From an uncultured Eubacterium sp. (lineage in GTDB: Bacteria; Bacillota; Clostridia; Eubacteriales; Eubacteriaceae), in contig CACZTE010000200.1 of the NCBI GenBank assembly GCA_902784045.1, positions 1-5,663 of the forward strand: DNA of 5,663 nucleotides, in the 5' to 3' direction. Shown here piece by piece: positions 1 through 5,600 of this stretch. Positions within the stretch are counted from its first letter, which is position 1. Every line of letters begins with the position of its first letter. Under the pieces are notes generated by a model, which saw nothing but the letters and a program-made list of their open reading frames with translations, had not been told where the DNA came from and did not search any database. The translations under genes were made by a program, and so were the position numbers.

Positions 1-4
1 ATTA

Positions 5-28
5 TTGAAAATCATTGCTGGTTTTCAA
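5..28. repeat. Short inverted repeat (hairpin)
   Basis: TTGAAAATCA at 5-14 can pair with TGGTTTTCAA at 19-28 across a TTGC loop. This gives ten pairs with one G-U when read as plus-strand RNA, or nine pairs and one mismatch on the minus strand. No T-run follows on either side, so it is not a standard terminator. It could be an operator or RNA structure of a gene beyond the window edge. Its role is unknown. Confidence 0.35.
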
Positions 29-148
29 AATGAGCAGTGTAACACAGCGCCTGATCAATAAAATGATTGAACAAGCAGGAAAAAACACGTCGGACTTGTC
101 AATAAAAAACTCCACAAAAACTTGACACGACCCTTATCGACCTGATGT

Positions 149-175
149 AAAAATAATCCCGCTCGTCATAGGATC
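149..175 (-). terminator. Weak terminator-like hairpin after the membrane-protein gene
   Basis: On the minus strand GATCC (175-171) can pair with GGATT (159-155) across an 11-nt loop, followed by a short T-rich run (153-149). The stem has only five pairs, one of them G-U. The position, about 30 nt past the stop codon, is right for a terminator, but the structure is weak and may be chance. Confidence 0.2.
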
Positions 176-204
176 TCATCAATAATCAGTAATAACAAGG
201 CGGT

Positions 205-2022
205 TTATGATTTTTTAAGTCTGTACGCTGTAAACCATTCTTTCAAACAACGCACCAGCGCAAAGATTCCAAAAGCATAAAAGACTGTTATTAGCACATT
301 CGCGGGAGATCCGTAAAGCGCAATCGCGGCTAGCTTTCCATCCAAATCCATCATAAATCCCCAAAGACAAATACTGTACAATTCGAGGAATACCGTCAAA
401 AGCACGCCAAGCATCAAAATCCAAATCAGGAAATCTTCCCGTTCTTTTGCGCGAATCAACTTTATCGTCAACAAAACAAATCCAAGAAAAGCCGCAGCAA
501 AGACAATCGGTGCAATAAGTTTAAAAACCTTAACGATTTTATTGTAAAGGGAACAGATAATCTTCTTTTGAAAAACAACGGCACTATTCATATCTGTCAG
601 CATTGAAGAAGCATAAATTTGCTCTAATTGGTTGTCGGATCGAATCACAGATTGTCCGAGAAATTCTTCCCATATCACAATATTTTCTTCATCGGCTTCT
701 TCCGGCTCATGAATATAGAAATTATTCACGCGGACGTCAGGAATTCGAGCGTCATAATAATTGCCGGTCTCCCAAACTCCGACCGCAGCATACTTCAAAT
801 TCTCAAAAACATCCGAAACCTTCATGCCGCCGATTTGACTCGACAAATAAACCAAATCGCGTTTTTTCAATTTCCCGCTGTCATACGCCGCTTGAAGCTC
901 CTCGGCAATTTTGGCGTAATAACGATCTGTTTCAGCACCGTCACGATAGTAATCGGCATCAGCAGCTGCGTCGCGCATCGCCCACTCAATGAAGTCTTGC
1001 GGCACTTCTTCATCATCACCTGTTGCCCATGCTTTAGTATAATTTTGAACATTCAGTTTTGCAAAAGAAGGACTGGCTTCAGACGCCATTTTAATCATTT
1101 TTTTCGAGGCCCAGATAATACGCTGCCGATTTGGTTCATTGCTGTCAATTTGATACAAAAGCCCCATAACTTTTGCGCAATTAGATTGGGTTCTATCATT
1201 AACCACAACAACTCCGTAAATCTCTTGATTGACCTTTTTAACAACAGCAGTCGTCATACCGATTCCCAAAACCGGAGAAAACGCCATGATGATCATAAAA
1301 AAAACATATAAAATCTTAATCGGCACCGACTTTATCACATCAAAAGGCCAAACAGCACCGTCCTGATGATTCGCGCGAGGAACGATTAAAAAACGGTCTA
1401 CAACAATAATCAAACCACCGACAAGCAAAAATGGAAGTATCCATAAAGAATCCTCTCTTAAAATCCAAAACCATCCTGCCGAGATAAATCCAACAATCGC
1501 CCAAGGCAACCATTTTATAGGTTTGTTTTTAATTCTGCCATAAATGCCGATTACCGACGCAATGATTAAAAGAGCAAGCCACGGGCTAAGCACATTACGA
1601 TAGATTCTAGCCATCGGATAAAAAGATATAGGACAATACAAAAGTACAACATAAAGTAGGGCACATACCCAGTTATTCTTAAAAATAGGCCTAACGGCCA
1701 ACGCGAAAATTCCCGAGGAAAGAACCATCAAAAGACCGATTGCCGTCCCATAAGGAATTTGTAAAAACTTAATTAATGCAAGAAAAATCGGAAACCCCGG
1801 CCCCTTTGCCAAAGCGGAATTGCTGTAAGGGCCCATCCATTGACCACTATATAAATAGATTCCTCGGGTTAATTGCAAAAAATCATCATGACGCCAATTG
1901 CGAATAACATAAGGAAAACCATTGCTTAACCAAAGTCGAAAAAGAGTTAATAGTAACAGTCCACTAATGACAATCCATTTTTTAGTTTTTTCATTTTTGA
2001 ATATTGTGATTAAACGCTCCAT
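205..2022 (-). CDS. Polytopic membrane protein, GT-C glycosyltransferase-like (function unknown)
   Basis: The product has 605 residues. The ATG at 2022 is preceded by GGAG at 2034-2031 with 8-nt spacing, and the stop is TAA. By eye a first membrane helix spans residues 17-38. A non-cytoplasmic loop with the acidic motif RHDD (residues 44-47) follows, then KGPGFP (73-78) leading into a helix. About six more helices run to residue 260. A large soluble segment (about 263-495), rich in charged and aromatic residues, comes next, then three or four C-terminal helices. An acidic pair in the first outer loop and a Gly/Pro-rich start to the next helix are typical of GT-C enzymes (PMT, ArnT and relatives), which move sugars from polyprenyl-phosphate donors at the outer membrane face. 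RED at 189-191 is a second candidate functional site. The family match is inferred from topology; no substrate can be named. It has its own promoter after the copA terminator and is AT-richer than copA (one sampled line 40% GC against 60%), so it is probably not part of the copper operon. Confidence 0.85.
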   Translation of the reverse strand: MERLITIFKNEKTKKWIVISGLLLLTLFRLWLSNGFPYVIRNWRHDDFLQLTRGIYLYSGQWMGPYSNSALAKGPGFPIFLALIKFLQIPYGTAIGLLMVLSSGIFALAVRPIFKNNWVCALLYVVLLYCPISFYPMARIYRNVLSPWLALLIIASVIGIYGRIKNKPIKWLPWAIVGFISAGWFWILREDSLWILPFLLVGGLIIVVDRFLIVPRANHQDGAVWPFDVIKSVPIKILYVFFMIIMAFSPVLGIGMTTAVVKKVNQEIYGVVVVNDRTQSNCAKVMGLLYQIDSNEPNRQRIIWASKKMIKMASEASPSFAKLNVQNYTKAWATGDDEEVPQDFIEWAMRDAAADADYYRDGAETDRYYAKIAEELQAAYDSGKLKKRDLVYLSSQIGGMKVSDVFENLKYAAVGVWETGNYYDARIPDVRVNNFYIHEPEEADEENIVIWEEFLGQSVIRSDNQLEQIYASSMLTDMNSAVVFQKKIICSLYNKIVKVFKLIAPIVFAAAFLGFVLLTIKLIRAKEREDFLIWILMLGVLLTVFLELYSICLWGFMMDLDGKLAAIALYGSPANVLITVFYAFGIFALVRCLKEWFTAYRLKKS

Positions 2023-2075
2023 TCAATAATCTCCGTATCATTAATTGATTGTTTTCTTAAATCCAATTTTCTCAA

Positions 2076-2134
2076 TAACGTTACTATTATAATCATTTTT
2101 TCAAAATTACTCAACTGCTAATGTTATTATAATC
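2076..2134. repeat. Imperfect direct repeat carrying both -10 elements
   Basis: The plus-strand segments 2076-2094 and 2119-2134 share the pattern TAAYGTTA followed by TTATAATC, with three extra bases (CTA) in the first copy. Each copy contains a minus-strand TATAAT. In the promoter-proximal copy TAACGTTA is a perfect 8-bp palindrome that overlaps the expected transcription start. It could reflect a local duplication or a pair of regulator sites. Confidence 0.5.
2086..2114 (-). promoter_or_regulatory. Promoter for the membrane-protein gene
   Basis: On the minus strand, -35 TTGAGT (2114-2109, 4 of 6 consensus) and a perfect -10 TATAAT (2091-2086) are separated by 17 bp. Transcription would start near 2079, giving a leader of about 57 nt before the ATG at 2022. 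It lies downstream of the copA terminator, which supports separate expression. Confidence 0.65.
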
Positions 2135-2154
2135 CACCGCACATTCCACAGCAA
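2126..2154 (-). promoter_or_regulatory. Possible second, upstream promoter for the membrane-protein gene
   Basis: A second perfect TATAAT (2131-2126) lies exactly 40 bp upstream of the first, with TTGCTG (2154-2149) at 17-bp spacing. The -35 matches consensus at only 3 of 6 positions, so this may be a weak tandem promoter or simply part of a duplicated segment. Confidence 0.3.
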
Positions 2155-2156
2155 TC

Positions 2157-2184
2157 AAAAAAGCCCCGGGTCAACCGAAGCTTT
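2157..2184 (-). terminator. Intrinsic terminator of csoR-copA
   Basis: On the minus strand AAAGCTTCGG (2184-2175) pairs with CCGGGGCTTT (2169-2160) across the 5-nt loop TTGAC, giving ten pairs with two G-U. The last three T of the stem run on into three more, a six-T run at 2162-2157. It begins about 20 nt past the copA stop codon, the expected place for the end of the operon. Confidence 0.85.
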
Positions 2185-2205
2185 ATCGTTCGTATGATTC
2201 ATCGC

Positions 2206-2415
2206 TTAAGCAATGTCAACAACTTTGTAATCCTGATCTTCCACGGCCTTTTTCATAGCCTCATCTTCCACGTCACCGCTTAAACTGACAACAGCTGTGC
2301 CGGCTTCGTGACTGACTTTGGCGTCATCGACGCCATCAATTGCGGTTAAAACTTTTTTCACGCGGTTTTCGCAGTGTTCGCACATCATACCTTCAATGGT
2401 TAACGTTTTGATCAT
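2206..2415 (-). CDS. copZ: Possible internally initiated free copper chaperone (CopZ) within copA
   Basis: The last 69 codons of copA form a complete Atx1/CopZ-type domain starting with an in-frame ATG at 2415. This ATG has AAGGAGG 8 nt upstream, a better ribosome binding site than that of copA (AAAGGA) or csoR (GGAGG). The product would begin MIKTLTIEGM, with the Cu(I)-binding MxCxxC motif at residues 10-15 (Cys12, Cys15) and the usual beta-alpha-beta-beta-alpha-beta length. Free CopZ proteins of this size carry Cu(I) to CopA and to CsoR. What is seen: a signal, a start and a full domain, all in frame with copA with no stop between. What is inferred: that ribosomes start here, so the locus makes both fused and free forms. 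Alternatively the signal may be a relic of a gene fusion, or chance in Lys-Glu-Asp codons. Confidence 0.5.
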   Translation of the reverse strand: MIKTLTIEGMMCEHCENRVKKVLTAIDGVDDAKVSHEAGTAVVSLSGDVEDEAMKKAVEDQDYKVVDIA

Positions 2416-4770
2416 TTGTTTATCCTCCTTGAATTCTTCTTGAATTTGAACTGTATTTTCCATCGCTGGAGAGTTCTCCTCGCGGCTGTTTTTGGAACGA
2501 TTTTGATCATGGCTCGGATTATGGATATCAATCAAATTAAGTCTGAGCGCATTGGAGACCACAAAGAAGCTCGACAAGCTCATGGCCGCCGCCCCCAGCA
2601 TCGGATTAAGGGCCCATCCCAAGAGATGATAAAAGACGCCCGCCGCCACCGGGATTAAAATGATATTGTAAATAAATGCCCAGAATAAATTCTGCTTGAT
2701 ATTTCTTAACGTCGCTCTGGATAATCTAATCGCGGCGGGCACATCGGTAAGCTTACTCTTCATTAAAACCACATCCGCCGCGTCAATGGCCACATCGGTT
2801 CCGGCGCCGATGGCGATGCCGATATCCGCCCGGGTAAGCGCCGGCGCGTCATTAATACCGTCACCCACCATAGCGACAGCGGCGCCTTCCGACTGCAGTT
2901 CACGCACAACGCTTTCTTTCCCGTCGGGAAGCACACCGGCAATGACCCGGGAAACTCCGGCTTTTTCCGCGATGGCTTTTGCCGTCGCTTCGTTGTCACC
3001 GGTTATCATGACCACATCAATTCCCATATTCTTTAATTGTTTGACAGCCTCAGGACTTTCGGATTTGATGACATCCGCCACGGCAATCATACCGAGGAGT
3101 TTTTCGTCTTCGCAGAACAGAAGCGGTGTCTTGCCTTCGCCGGCAAGGGCTTTGGCCTGATTTTCAACCTTTTGAGATACCCCTACCTGTTCGGAAATAT
3201 ATTTGAAGCTACCGCCGATGAGTGTTTTTTCTCCGAAACGTGCCGTTAAGCCATTGCCGGGAAGCGCCGTAAAATCACTGACATCCTTCGCCTTAATCCC
3301 TTCCTGTTCAGCTCTGTCCACCACAGCACGCGCCAACGGATGCTCGCTTTTGGCTTCCAAAGCAAATGCTTTTTCAAGCAGTTTCGCTTCCGAAATGCCC
3401 TCTGCCGGGACAATGTCCGTCACCTTCGGTTCCCCAACGGTTATGGTTCCCGTTTTATCAAGGGCGACAACATTCACTTTTCCCGCTTCTTCCAAAGAAA
3501 CAGCATTTTTAAACAGCACGCCGTTTTTCGCGCCGACACCGTTTCCGACCATGATGGCAACCGGCGTAGCCAGTCCCAGCGCGCAAGGACAGCTGATGAC
3601 GAGCACCGCGATGCCGCGGGACAGGGAAAAACCGATATCCGCTCCCGAAAGAAGCCAGATCACAACGGTTGCCGCCGCAATGGCGATGACAACAGGTACA
3701 AATACGCCGGAAACTTTATCGGCGATTTTGGCGATGGGCGCTTTGGTTGCCGCCGCGTCGCTGACCATTTGAATAATCTGAGACAAAGTGGTGTCTTCAC
3801 CGACGCGAGTGGCGCGGCAACGAATAAATCCCGATTGATTAATTGTGGCCGCGGACACATTGTCGCCGGCTTGTTTATCCACAGGAATGCTTTCGCCGGT
3901 GAGCGCCGATTCGTTGATGGCACTGCTTCCGGAAATCACGACGCCGTCCACCGAAATGTTTTCACCGGGACGCACAACAAATATATCGCCGGCCACGACT
4001 TGTTCAATCGGCACCGTCACTTCGGCGCCGTCTTTTTCCACAACAGCTGTTTTAGGCGCCAAACGCATCAGACTTTTCAACGCGTCCGTTGTTTTTCCTT
4101 TAGAGCGCGCTTCCAGCATTTTGCCGACGGTAATCAACGTCAGGATCATGGCCGCCGATTCAAAATACAAATCGTGCATATAGGCCATCGCCGCCTCACT
4201 TCCGCCGGAAACCTGAGCCGCCGTCATCGCGAAGAGCATGACGACACTATAGGCGAAAGAAACACCGGAGCCCAACGCGACCAGCGTGTCCATATTGGGC
4301 GAGCCCTTCAACAGGCTTTTAAATCCGCTGATAAAAAACTGTTGATTGATGACCATCACAATGCCGGCTAGGAGCATTTGCAGGATACCCATCGCCACAT
4401 GATTGCCGTTAAAGAAGGCCGGCAGGGGCAATCCCAGCATCGTATGACCCATCGACACATACATGAGAGCAGCTAAAAATACAACAGACCAGATCAGTCT
4501 TTTTTTGAGTTTCGGCGTTTCATGATCTGCTAAAGCTTCTTCATTTGCCGTAACCGCCGATTGTTTTTCGCTGTTTTTGACCGACGCGCCGTATCCGGCG
4601 TCCTCAACAGCTTTGATAATTTCCGCGGAAGATACGTCGCCTTCCACACCCATGCTGTTGGTGAGAAGGCTCACCGCGCAGCTTTCGACACCGGGCACGG
4701 CACCGACAGCTTTTTCCACACGGGCCTGGCAAGCCGCGCAGGTCATGCCGGTCACATTGTACTGTTTCAT
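2206..4770 (-). CDS. copA: Cu(I)-exporting P1B-type ATPase with C-terminal CopZ-like domain
   Basis: This ATPase moves Cu(I) out of the cytoplasm using ATP. Numbering from the ATG at 4770 gives 854 residues. An N-terminal heavy-metal domain has GMTCAAC (C11, C14). Membrane helices start near residue 92. The actuator domain carries TGES (291-294). The transport helix has the CPC motif (394-396), diagnostic with Y701-N702 and MSLSS (730-734) of the Cu(I) subgroup. The phosphorylation site is D438 in DKTGT. The nucleotide domain has EHP (476-478), and the hinge has TGDN (590-593) and GDGIND (636-641). No key residue is missing. After the last helix a polar linker (about 743-785) leads to a second heavy-metal domain with GMMCEHC (C797, C800). 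The start at 4770 has AAAGGA at 6-nt spacing. A TTG at 4809 in the same frame would add 13 residues but has no clear ribosome binding site. The gene follows csoR and is presumably co-transcribed from the CsoR-controlled promoter. Confidence 0.97.
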   Translation of the reverse strand: MKQYNVTGMTCAACQARVEKAVGAVPGVESCAVSLLTNSMGVEGDVSSAEIIKAVEDAGYGASVKNSEKQSAVTANEEALADHETPKLKKRLIWSVVFLAALMYVSMGHTMLGLPLPAFFNGNHVAMGILQMLLAGIVMVINQQFFISGFKSLLKGSPNMDTLVALGSGVSFAYSVVMLFAMTAAQVSGGSEAAMAYMHDLYFESAAMILTLITVGKMLEARSKGKTTDALKSLMRLAPKTAVVEKDGAEVTVPIEQVVAGDIFVVRPGENISVDGVVISGSSAINESALTGESIPVDKQAGDNVSAATINQSGFIRCRATRVGEDTTLSQIIQMVSDAAATKAPIAKIADKVSGVFVPVVIAIAAATVVIWLLSGADIGFSLSRGIAVLVISCPCALGLATPVAIMVGNGVGAKNGVLFKNAVSLEEAGKVNVVALDKTGTITVGEPKVTDIVPAEGISEAKLLEKAFALEAKSEHPLARAVVDRAEQEGIKAKDVSDFTALPGNGLTARFGEKTLIGGSFKYISEQVGVSQKVENQAKALAGEGKTPLLFCEDEKLLGMIAVADVIKSESPEAVKQLKNMGIDVVMITGDNEATAKAIAEKAGVSRVIAGVLPDGKESVVRELQSEGAAVAMVGDGINDAPALTRADIGIAIGAGTDVAIDAADVVLMKSKLTDVPAAIRLSRATLRNIKQNLFWAFIYNIILIPVAAGVFYHLLGWALNPMLGAAAMSLSSFFVVSNALRLNLIDIHNPSHDQNRSKNSREENSPAMENTVQIQEEFKEDKQMIKTLTIEGMMCEHCENRVKKVLTAIDGVDDAKVSHEAGTAVVSLSGDVEDEAMKKAVEDQDYKVVDIA
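2424..2430 (-). promoter_or_regulatory. Internal Shine-Dalgarno sequence before the CopZ-like domain
   Basis: AAGGAGG on the minus strand, followed by 8 nt (ATAAACAA) and ATG at 2415-2413. It is read as codons for K781, E782 and D783 of CopA. It is the longest anti-Shine-Dalgarno match near any start codon in this window. Confidence 0.6.
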
Positions 4771-4776
4771 CACAAA

Positions 4777-4782
4777 TCCTTT
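4777..4782 (-). promoter_or_regulatory. Ribosome binding site that sets the copA start
   Basis: AAAGGA lies 6 nt before the ATG at 4770, which directly precedes the conserved heavy-metal domain. This favours 4770 over the in-frame TTG at 4809, whose upstream sequence has no purine-rich signal. Confidence 0.75.
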
Positions 4783-4851
4783 CAATAAAATTAAATTGAT
4801 GTTTCTCAAACGGACAGGAAAACATCATTATGAATACCAGTCGCCCGCGAA

Positions 4852-4900
4852 GCTTGCGCGCCATACTTGTCACATGCGTGACAGCGGCGCTAAGCCAAGC
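4852..4900 (-). repeat. Composite inverted repeat in the csoR-copA gap
   Basis: Read on the minus strand, GCTTG (4900-4896) pairs with CAAGC (4856-4852), GCGCC (4890-4886) with GGCGC (4862-4858), and TGTCAC (4883-4878) with GTGACA (4873-4868) across a GCAT loop. The three perfect helices are nested. No T-run follows, so it is unlikely to stop transcription by itself. It could stabilise or process the csoR-copA mRNA, or the inner TGTCAC/GTGACA dyad could be a protein site. The role is unknown. Confidence 0.5.
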
Positions 4901-4905
4901 GAATT

Positions 4906-4920
4906 AAGCAAATCCTGCTT
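4906..4920 (-). repeat. Small perfect hairpin after csoR
   Basis: AAGCA and TGCTT flank a 5-nt loop 18 nt past the csoR stop codon. On the minus strand it is followed by TAATTCG rather than a T-run, so it is not a convincing terminator. It sits immediately upstream of the larger composite hairpin. Confidence 0.3.
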
Positions 4921-4937
4921 TATCATTTTTTGCCAAA

Positions 4938-5342
4938 CTATTTCATCATCTTCTGCAATGTCTTGATGAGCTCGTCTACTTTTTCGTCGCCTCCTGACAG
5001 AATATCGTCTGTCACGCAGGTGCGGATATGGTTTGCCAGCATGACGCAGGAAAAACCTTTGAGCGCTGAGGAAGCCGCCGAAACCTGTCTGAGCACATCC
5101 ACGCAATAAGCGTCGTTTTCCACCATGCGTTTAATTCCGCGAATTTGACCTTCGATACGGTTTAACCTATTCATCAGATCTTTTATTTCTTTGGGATCTC
5201 TTATTTTTGTTTGACCGGAGCAACAGAGATTTTCCTCTTCGACGCATTCTGCTGTCTCACCGATTTCAAGGGCGATATTCCGCGGTTCATCATCGTTTTT
5301 TCGGTCTTGACATCCGACATCCCGAATGATTGTTTCTGACAT
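4938..5342 (-). CDS. csoR: CsoR-family copper-sensing transcriptional repressor
   Basis: The product is a 134-residue all-helical DNA-binding protein without a helix-turn-helix. The core has NRLNRIEGQIRGI (58-70), then C80 in YCVDVL, and H105 and C109 in NHIRTC. The Cys-25-His-4-Cys offsets equal those of the Cu(I) site of CsoR proteins (C36, H61 and C65 in the Mycobacterium tuberculosis protein). Family members without these residues sense other signals. Cu(I) binding is known to lower DNA affinity and release the promoter. The start at 5342 has GGAGG with 7-nt spacing. The first 50 or so residues are an extension beyond the usual core; they are acidic and contain C11, C33, C40 and C41. An extra C99 lies in the second helix. 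The gene heads the operon with copA and is probably autoregulated through the two inverted repeats in its promoter. The sensed metal is inferred from residues and neighbour. The RcnR, CstR and FrmR branches are less likely. Confidence 0.93.
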   Translation of the reverse strand: MSETIIRDVGCQDRKNDDEPRNIALEIGETAECVEEENLCCSGQTKIRDPKEIKDLMNRLNRIEGQIRGIKRMVENDAYCVDVLRQVSAASSALKGFSCVMLANHIRTCVTDDILSGGDEKVDELIKTLQKMMK

Positions 5343-5349
5343 TTTTTGA

Positions 5350-5354
5350 CCTCC
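5350..5354 (-). promoter_or_regulatory. csoR ribosome binding site
   Basis: GGAGG lies 7 nt before the ATG at 5342. It decides in favour of the long form of CsoR: the only later Met codon before the core (M57) lies inside the conserved first helix, so the cysteine-containing extension is very likely translated. Confidence 0.85.
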
Positions 5355-5445
5355 GATATCCCCGGCACTTTTTTCAGGTGCGACTGAACAGACCGAAATG
5401 ACGACGTGACGCGTGCCTTTGTTTTGACAGGGATTCCTTTGATTT

Positions 5446-5466
5446 AAATACCCCCTTAGGGTATTT
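5446..5466. promoter_or_regulatory. CsoR operator O1 (promoter-downstream)
   Basis: Perfect 8-bp arms AAATACCC (5446-5453) and GGGTATTT (5459-5466) flank a 5-bp centre. Known CsoR sites are G/C-tract dyads with TACCC/GGGTA cores, so the match is good. It covers about +8 to +28 from the predicted start at 5473, where a bound tetramer would block elongation or promoter clearance. Its centre is 37 bp from that of O2. Confidence 0.85.
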
Positions 5467-5479
5467 TTGTTATGCGCTT

Positions 5480-5508
5480 ATCATATACCCTCCAGGGGTA
5501 TATGTCAA
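5480..5508 (-). promoter_or_regulatory. csoR-copA promoter
   Basis: On the minus strand a perfect -35 TTGACA (5508-5503) and -10 TATGAT (5485-5480, 5 of 6) are separated by exactly 17 bp. Transcription should start near 5473, leaving a leader of about 131 nt before the csoR ATG. The leader holds a small TTCAG/CTGAA hairpin (5373-5388) but no clear riboswitch. With such a strong promoter, tight repression by CsoR would be needed. Confidence 0.88.
5482..5504. promoter_or_regulatory. CsoR operator O2 (between -35 and -10)
   Basis: Perfect 9-bp arms CATATACCC (5482-5490) and GGGTATATG (5496-5504) flank a 5-bp centre. The site fills the promoter spacer, overlaps the -35 by two bases and the -10 by four. 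Binding here would directly exclude RNA polymerase. It shares the ATACCC/GGGTAT core with O1. Confidence 0.9.
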
Positions 5509-5585
5509 CTGCTTTTTTCGCCTTTTTTGATGTTTTTTGTCCCTTCATAGTGTTTTATTAGCGTTTCGCGCATGATTTTAATCAA
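5505..5585 (-). CDS. Doubtful mini-ORF upstream of csoR
   Basis: A TTG at 5585 preceded by GGAGG (5594-5590, spacing only 4 nt) opens a 26-codon frame ending in a TGA at 5507-5505. An ATG at 5573 in the same frame would give 22 residues, but its spacing to GGAGG is 16 nt. The peptide is basic (many Lys) and has no Cys or Met-rich copper motif. Its stop overlaps the csoR -35. It resembles nothing I recognise and may be chance; a leader peptide is the alternative. Confidence 0.2.
   Translation of the reverse strand: MIKIMRETLIKHYEGTKNIKKGEKSS
5572..5585. promoter_or_regulatory. FNR/CRP-family-like box
   Basis: Read on the minus strand, TTGAT-N4-ATCAT matches the FNR consensus TTGAT-N4-ATCAA at nine of ten positions. 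Its centre lies about 105 bp upstream of the predicted csoR start, too far for usual class II activation. It may serve another promoter or be chance. Confidence 0.25.
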
Positions 5586-5600
5586 AATTCCTCCAATCTA

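Larger units (their letters stand above)
1..204. other. Intergenic region, no supported gene
   Basis: This AT-rich stretch lies past the 3' end of the membrane-protein gene. An open frame on the plus strand from an ATG at 30 to a TGA at 123-125 would give 31 residues, but it has no ribosome binding site and resembles nothing I know. A TTGACA at 122-127 on the plus strand has only a poor -10 (TGTAAA at 18 bp). A short hairpin and a weak terminator-like structure are listed separately. Otherwise I see nothing here. Confidence 0.6.

Noticed and set aside
30..125. 31-residue open frame on the plus strand starting with ATG at 30
   Set aside because: There is no ribosome binding site or promoter in view and no resemblance to a known small protein. 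The length is expected by chance in AT-rich DNA.
122..150. TTGACA on the plus strand with TGTAAA 18 bp downstream, as a promoter
   Set aside because: The -10 is poor, and transcription would run antisense into the 3' end of the membrane-protein gene with no target gene in sight.
628..1311. Open frame of 227 codons on the plus strand inside the membrane-protein gene
   Set aside because: It is antisense to a coherent membrane protein that has its own promoter and ribosome binding site. The translation has no recognisable features.
2416..2463. Alternative internal start of the CopZ domain at the ATG at 2463
   Set aside because: The nearest GAGGAG is 12 nt upstream, too far. The ATG at 2415 has a far better signal and sits at the domain boundary.
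3340..4371. Long open frame (343 codons) on the plus strand inside copA
   Set aside because: It lies antisense to a fully conserved ATPase, the translation is rich in Arg, His and Asn with no domain, and it has no ribosome binding site. It is a shadow of the GC-structured copA codons.
4771..4809. CopA start at the TTG at 4809
   Set aside because: No ribosome binding site precedes it, and the 13 extra residues are not part of the heavy-metal domain. The ATG at 4770 has AAAGGA at 6 nt.
5424..5450. TTGACA on the plus strand next to O1, as a divergent promoter
   Set aside because: The best -10 (TAAATA) is at 15-bp spacing, which is too short, and no plus-strand gene with a ribosome binding site follows within the window.
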